A DNA stretch of 9,390 nt from Nitriliruptor sp040882075 (lineage in GTDB: Bacteria > Actinomycetota > Nitriliruptoria > Nitriliruptorales > Nitriliruptoraceae). The notes under the pieces are model-generated. The model was not told the origin of the DNA. It was given only the letters and a program-made list of their open reading frames with translations, and did no database searches. The stretch spans positions 1-9,390 of the forward strand of contig NZ_JBBEBZ010000234.1 of NCBI RefSeq assembly GCF_040882075.1. The letters are read 5' to 3'. Of the stretch, positions 5,857-9,390 are shown one piece after another. Made by a program: the position numbers and the translations under genes. Within the stretch, counting starts at the first letter, position 1. Every line of letters starts with the position of its first letter.

Positions 5857-6036
5857 AAAGGTGGCGAACTGCTCCTCGATCTCGTGCCGGTTCGCCAGCC
5901 CCGTCAGTCGGTCCGTCTCCGCCAGCTCACGCAACGACCGGCCACGCCGGATCGTCCGCAGCACCCGTAAGCGCAAACCCGATCGACTGGGGATAGCACC
6001 ATCCGGCAGCACCCGCCACAGCCGCATCGGTGGCAC
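5857..6036 (-). pseudogene. GGDEF domain N-terminal fragment
   Basis: The minus-strand frame opening at 6036 contains LRELAETDRLTGLANRHEIE (residues ~35-54), the conserved beginning of diguanylate cyclase domains (DxLTGLxNR). Similarity stops at about 5857; the metal-binding DxDxFK segment and the GGDEF signature that should follow are absent, and the frame runs into unrelated sequence ending at 5791. It lies downstream of, and in the same orientation as, the intact diguanylate cyclase, but differs from the matching part of that protein (HDPLTGLVNRRALAERL), so it is not a recent copy of it. It is probably the remnant of a separate cyclase gene, cut at its 3' side near the intron fragment. Confidence 0.6.
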
Positions 6037-6436
6037 GGTTGCCAGCTGTCGTCCATGTGATCGTCGCGATTGTCATTCCCAGCTGGGGCCGGCCCGCGGC
6101 TGAGCATCCCTGCTCACCAACGAACGAGGGCGCCCACGAGGCAGGCGACGCCGACAGCCACGGCCTTGGGCGTCGCGGGAAGCGAACCGGGGTCGTCTGC
6201 TTGAGCTAGATAACAGCGGGCGGGCAGCCGCAGCGTTCGCTGAGGTGGCACGTACCAACGGGGAGTGGTCGCGGTTCGACGTGCCGCCGATGGCGTGCTG
6301 ATCGCGCTGGCGGTGGGAGTCGGTGCACCGACAGTCAGGGCTATGCGCAGTGGGCTACCGCGGCTCACAGGCCAAGGTTCGCACTGGGAACCGACCGACG
6401 TTGATCCCGGTCCTTGCGGGGATGTCAGTCGTGTTC
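6037..6436. other. Stretch without a recognisable gene
   Basis: Several short open frames exist on both strands but none shows family similarity or a good ribosome site. It lies upstream of the GGDEF fragment on the minus strand and may hold the decayed sensor part of that gene. A weak hairpin (GGTTC 6376-6380 with GAACC 6388-6392) lies about 50 bp past the stop of the diguanylate cyclase gene and is too weak to call a terminator. Confidence 0.4.
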
Positions 6437-8569
6437 CTAGGGCACGATCTCGAGCACGGGGTCATCGGAGGCACGCTTACGAACATACATCTCAGCATCG
6501 GCACGGTGCAGTGCCGCGTCGAGGTCCTCGTCGGGGCCGATGAGAACTGCGCCGACGCTGTGGCCGACGGTCACCAACGAACCGGCAACCTCGACTGCCG
6601 GTTGGATCACCTCCACGCGGTCGAGCACGTCCTGCAGCCCGGCCGTGCCGTCGATCGGGGTGCACAGGATGACGAACTCGTCGCCGCCCATACGGCAGAC
6701 GGTGTCGCTCCGCCGAGTCGCCGTGAGCAAACCGCGACCCATCTCCATCAGGAGACGGTCGCCGGTCTCGTGCCCGTAGCTGTCGTTGATCGTCTTGAAC
6801 CGGTCCAGATCGATGAACAGCAGCCTGATGTCGGTGCCGTCGCGTTCCCGACGAGCCTGCGCGACCTGCAACCGCTCAGCGAGCGCCCGACGGTTGACCA
6901 GCCCCGTGAGGGGATCGTGGGAGGCGGCGGCGCGTAGCTCGGCCTCGAGTTCGCGGCGCTCGCTGAGGTCAACGACCTGGATGATCAGGTGAAGAGGTCG
7001 GTCCTGATCGTCGCGGACGAGGGCGATCGACAGTTCGGTCGGGAGCCGGTGTCCGTCGTGGTGTGGCAGCTGGCGTTCGACGCGGACCCGTGCGCGACCG
7101 TCCGGCAGGCCAGCGAGCAGGTCCCTCGAGGGGTCCTCGTGATCCTCAGCGAGGAGCGCGGCGCCGATCCCCGCAGTCACGAGGTGCTCGTGGTCGGGAT
7201 ACCCGAGCAGATCGCAGAGTGCGGAGTTGGCGCGCAGGAGCTCGCCGCTCGGCGCGAGGACCGCGACCCCGATCGGGGCATGCTCGAACGTCAGACGCGA
7301 CGACCGCTCGGCGACCGTGATGCGTAGACGGGCGTCCTGCTGTTCGGTGATGTCATCCAGCGTCACGATCGTGCCCGTCGAGCCGTCGGCCAGAGGTGTC
7401 GGCGCCGCTCGTACGCTGTACCAGGCGTAGCCCCCCTCGGGAAGGCCATGGCCGACCGTCGCATCATGGCTCCGGCCGTCTCGGATCGCGGAGACGACGG
7501 GAAGCCGCTCGCGGTCGTAGGGGCGCTCGTCCTCGTCGACCACCTCGACGTGGGCCATGAGGTCACTCGCACTCCCGTGGATCGCGTCGACTCCGACCCC
7601 CAGGCGTGCGACGAACGCTTCCGCACCCGGGTTGGCGTGTAGCAGGGTGCCGTCCGGCGCGCGCAGCATCACAGCGAGGGGCAGCCCGTCGAGGATGGTC
7701 AGCAGTTGCTGGTCCCGAGTCTCGATCTCTCCCTTCAGGCGATGGTGGCCCAGAAACGTGATCGTCGAGAGCCCGACCAGTCCCAGCATCGGCAGCAGCG
7801 TTGCCAGGACGATCGTCGGTCGCTCTCCCAGCCCCAGGGCTCGCGCTAGAGCCACCGCCAACGGAGCCACGAACGGAACAACCAGGACGAACGGCAGCAA
7901 GCGACCGACCTGAGTTCGATCGGATGGATGCCGGACCAGAGCCCGGATCGGCCACCGGTCGTGTCCGAGTCCGGCGATGGCGAACGTGGTGAGCAGGGTC
8001 GCGGCCGCGACGGTCACGGGAGCAACACCCTTGAGCAGTGCGTCCCCCTGGTCAGCGAAGGCGTGGACGGTCAGGGAAGCCAACGGTGCGAGGACACCCG
8101 TGGCCAGCCCAAAGAGCCGCGGTACCACCAACCAGGGTGACCGCAGCAACGTCGCGAGCAGCGCCACGCCGAGCAGAACGTGGACCGTCGCGGCATGCCC
8201 GGCTGCCGGCCAACCAGCGGCGGGAGCGTCCCCGAGGGCACCACCTCCCACACCGGTGAGCGTGAGGCCGGACCCCAGCATCAGCACGGCACCGGACAGG
8301 ATGCCCACCAAAGTCGTCGTTCGCGCAAGCCGGGTGCGGCCGCGCAGCGCGACGAGTACCGCCGTAGCCAGGAATCCGAGCACGATCGCCGATCCGGCGG
8401 GCATCGTGCCGTCCACGAGGAACCCGGTCCGCCCAGTCGGCAGCACCGGAAGGGCCAGCATCAAGGTGATGCTGACGAGGGCGAGCCGCGCGCACCAGCA
8501 TGAGATGCTCAGACCGAATGCGCTGGGAACTGGTGGCACGGTCGCCACGCTGGGAGCGGACGATGCCAT
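6437..8569 (-). CDS. Membrane-anchored PAS-PAS-GGDEF diguanylate cyclase (710 aa)
   Basis: Makes cyclic di-GMP from two GTP. From the ATG at 8569: several hydrophobic helices between ~18 and 276 form an integral membrane sensor I cannot name; a first PAS domain (~288-408, ILDGLPLAVMLRAPDGTLLH onward, ending TLDDITEQQ); a second PAS (~424-540, FEHAPIGVAVLAPSGELLRA, ending VVDLSERRELE); and a GGDEF domain (~548-702) with HDPLTGLVNRR, the metal-binding IDLDRFK (D587) and an intact GGDEF at 628-632. RRSD (619-622), five residues before the signature, is the RxxD inhibitory site for product feedback. No EAL or HD-GYP domain is present. I prefer ATG 8569 because GGGGAAGG (8577-8584) lies 7 nt upstream; an in-frame GTG at 8695 would add 42 residues. 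It appears active and monocistronic. Signals sensed by the PAS domains are unknown. The stop is TAG at 6437-6439. Confidence 0.92.
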   Translation of the reverse strand: MASSAPSVATVPPVPSAFGLSISCWCARLALVSITLMLALPVLPTGRTGFLVDGTMPAGSAIVLGFLATAVLVALRGRTRLARTTTLVGILSGAVLMLGSGLTLTGVGGGALGDAPAAGWPAAGHAATVHVLLGVALLATLLRSPWLVVPRLFGLATGVLAPLASLTVHAFADQGDALLKGVAPVTVAAATLLTTFAIAGLGHDRWPIRALVRHPSDRTQVGRLLPFVLVVPFVAPLAVALARALGLGERPTIVLATLLPMLGLVGLSTITFLGHHRLKGEIETRDQQLLTILDGLPLAVMLRAPDGTLLHANPGAEAFVARLGVGVDAIHGSASDLMAHVEVVDEDERPYDRERLPVVSAIRDGRSHDATVGHGLPEGGYAWYSVRAAPTPLADGSTGTIVTLDDITEQQDARLRITVAERSSRLTFEHAPIGVAVLAPSGELLRANSALCDLLGYPDHEHLVTAGIGAALLAEDHEDPSRDLLAGLPDGRARVRVERQLPHHDGHRLPTELSIALVRDDQDRPLHLIIQVVDLSERRELEAELRAAASHDPLTGLVNRRALAERLQVAQARRERDGTDIRLLFIDLDRFKTINDSYGHETGDRLLMEMGRGLLTATRRSDTVCRMGGDEFVILCTPIDGTAGLQDVLDRVEVIQPAVEVAGSLVTVGHSVGAVLIGPDEDLDAALHRADAEMYVRKRASDDPVLEIVP

Positions 8570-8881
8570 GCGTCTGCCTTCCCCAGGTGGTGGCCACGGT
8601 GCGAGCCCTTGCTCGTCCCTCGGCAGGTCCGTGCGGGCACCGAAGAAACGGCGTCGCGCTGTGCGCTGTGCAACCTCCAGGGTACGCCCCTGCACCTGCG
8701 CGCCGGCCCGAGCTCACCGTCCGCGTGGATGCCCTCGGCGCGGTCGGCTGCGAGAGCCAGGGGGAGTGCCTGATGGGTCGCGGTGGATCTCACTCCCCGG
8801 TCGAGGGAAGCCTCCAGACATCAGCTTCGTGCAGCAGCACCTTGCGCACCGTCGTTGGCCCGCCAGGCACGAGCCCCGGCT
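8570..8881. other. Intergenic region between divergent genes, with an 8-bp inverted repeat
   Basis: This stretch separates the minus-strand cyclase from the plus-strand antitoxin fragment and should contain both promoters. GGGGAGTG (8761-8768) and CACTCCCC (8791-8798) form a perfect 8-bp inverted repeat with a 22-bp gap, a possible operator or hairpin. I see no convincing promoter hexamers and no cyclic-di-GMP riboswitch-like motif. Open frames here lack family similarity. Confidence 0.35.
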
Positions 8882-9103
8882 ATGCCGGCCTTGCGCAACA
8901 CTGACGTTGCACGCGAAGCCGCACACCACGGGCGTACCGTGGCCCCAGCCATCGACCCGCTGCTGAGTGACCGGATCCAGGCGGCCATGCGCGCCGTGGG
9001 CTCCAAGTCCAAACTTGCGGCCTACTTCGAAGTGGACCGCACCCTGCCGGGGCGCTGGGAGAGCGGCGAGGAAGCCCCGCCGGAGACTGCCCTGCGACGG
9101 ATT
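8882..9103 (+). pseudogene. MbcA/ParS/Xre-like antitoxin, truncated
   Basis: The N-terminal helix-turn-helix of a Res-Xre type antitoxin. From the ATG at 8882 the recognisable part is residues ~26-70: PLLSDRIQAAMRAVGSKSKL followed by AAYFEVDRTLPGRWESGEE and APPETA. In this family (DUF2384/MbcA-like) a similar HTH is followed by a C-terminal toxin-binding region and usually by a RES-domain NAD-degrading toxin gene. Here similarity stops at about 9091-9103 and the frame continues to 9253 with unrelated residues antisense to the next gene. The start is uncertain; there is no clear Shine-Dalgarno. The break lies within ~40 bp of the transposase-like gene's stop codon, suggesting the antitoxin was cut by insertion or rearrangement. 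Any toxin gene would lie beyond the window. Confidence 0.6.
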
Positions 9104-9127
9104 CCAGGACTGGTGCCGTGTGGAAGT

Positions 9128-9390
9128 TCACGCAACGTCGGGGACGTCCTTGACGGTGTAGCGGAGCACGAGGTCGGTGCCGGGGTAGACGGTTTCGGTG
9201 TCGTTGAGCTGCTCGCACAGCGCAGCGAGTGCACGGGTGCGTCGGGGTGCTGAGGCGGGGTTGAGGGTGACGTGCAGGCGGCCGTCGGCGATCTGGAGGT
9301 CGCCGGCGAGAGTGAACGCTTCGCGGAGCAGGCTGCGGTGTGGCTGCACGCCCCGGCGGCGTTCGCGCCGGTGTTCTGGCCAGGGGCAGG
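9128..9390 (-). CDS. C-terminal part of a transposase-like protein, runs off right edge
   Basis: An open minus-strand frame enters at 9390 and ends at TGA 9130-9128. The visible ~86 residues include LLREAFTLAGDLQIADGRL, LNPASAPRRTRALAALCEQL and NDTETVYPGTDLVLRYTVKD. I recall this C-terminal pattern from a group of long actinobacterial proteins often labelled transposase or hypothetical, but I cannot name the family with certainty and no catalytic DDE residues are in view. The gene starts outside the window; a GTG at 9349 is internal and not the likely start. Its position right beside a truncated antitoxin fits a mobile-element end near 9100-9128, though no terminal inverted repeat can be defined from one end. 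Confidence 0.5.
   Translation of the reverse strand, partial: CPWPEHRRERRRGVQPHRSLLREAFTLAGDLQIADGRLHVTLNPASAPRRTRALAALCEQLNDTETVYPGTDLVLRYTVKDVPDVA

Noticed and set aside
5446..5970. Plus-strand 174-residue open frame
   Set aside because: No recognisable domain, odd composition, and it lies antisense to both the intron-like RNA and the GGDEF fragment; treated as accidental.
7977..8966. Plus-strand 329-residue open frame
   Set aside because: It is antisense to the membrane part of the cyclase gene; low-complexity Arg/Pro/Ser composition, no family similarity; a shadow frame caused by high GC.
9128..9253. Antitoxin frame continuing to 9253 considered as a real C-terminus
   Set aside because: After ~9103 it is exactly antisense to a better-supported minus-strand frame and shows no antitoxin-like features.

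Overview
The window is high-GC DNA with GC-rich third codon positions, a class II tRNA gene whose CCA tail is not encoded, and protein families typical of actinobacteria (a pSAM2-like integrase, SigE-type sigma factor, MbcA/Xre-like antitoxin). A high-GC actinobacterial chromosome is the best reading. No gene fixes the genus. Much of the window is an accessory, partly decayed region: four protein genes look broken, one mobile intron appears truncated, and a transposase-like gene enters at the right edge.

Layout. Positions 1-54 are the 3' part of tRNA-Leu(CAG), followed by a stem-loop (104-126) and a cluster of TGACAAC direct repeats. On the minus strand come an HNH endonuclease (244-1179), a tyrosine integrase (1322-2649) and a small excisionase-type helix-turn-helix protein (2677-2946). 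Together these look like the left end of an element integrated into the 3' end of the tRNA-Leu gene, with the HNH gene as cargo between int and the attachment site. The integrase is split by a frameshift just after its HxxR motif, so as written the element cannot excise by itself. Upstream of the excisionase gene is a 12-bp tandem repeat (3098-3142). No second copy of the tRNA end occurs in the window, so the far boundary is either outside it or lost.

Next is a minus-strand ECF (SigE-like) sigma factor gene with an in-frame TGA where a Trp is expected. It is followed by an intact plus-strand Fic protein (4096-5289) with an N-terminal inhibitory motif, a canonical Fic motif and a C-terminal winged-helix-like region. 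The control region of this gene carries four half-sites TGAAC/GTTCA in alternating orientation at exactly 20-bp spacing, covering the probable promoter and ribosome binding site. This is the most striking non-coding signal in the window, and autoregulation by the Fic protein is a plausible explanation.

Positions 5290-6436 hold no intact gene. They contain a probable 5' fragment (domain I) of a group II intron on the minus strand (5' end at 5741) and a minus-strand fragment of a GGDEF domain. Then comes a large intact membrane-anchored PAS-PAS-GGDEF diguanylate cyclase (6437-8569, minus). At the right end an MbcA/Xre-like antitoxin N-terminus (plus strand, from 8882) loses its similarity close to the 3' end of a minus-strand transposase-like gene that runs off the window.

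I see no clear multi-gene novel system. The best leads are the 20-bp-phased operator of the fic gene, the intron fragment, and the tRNA-Leu island with its HNH cargo and repeats.
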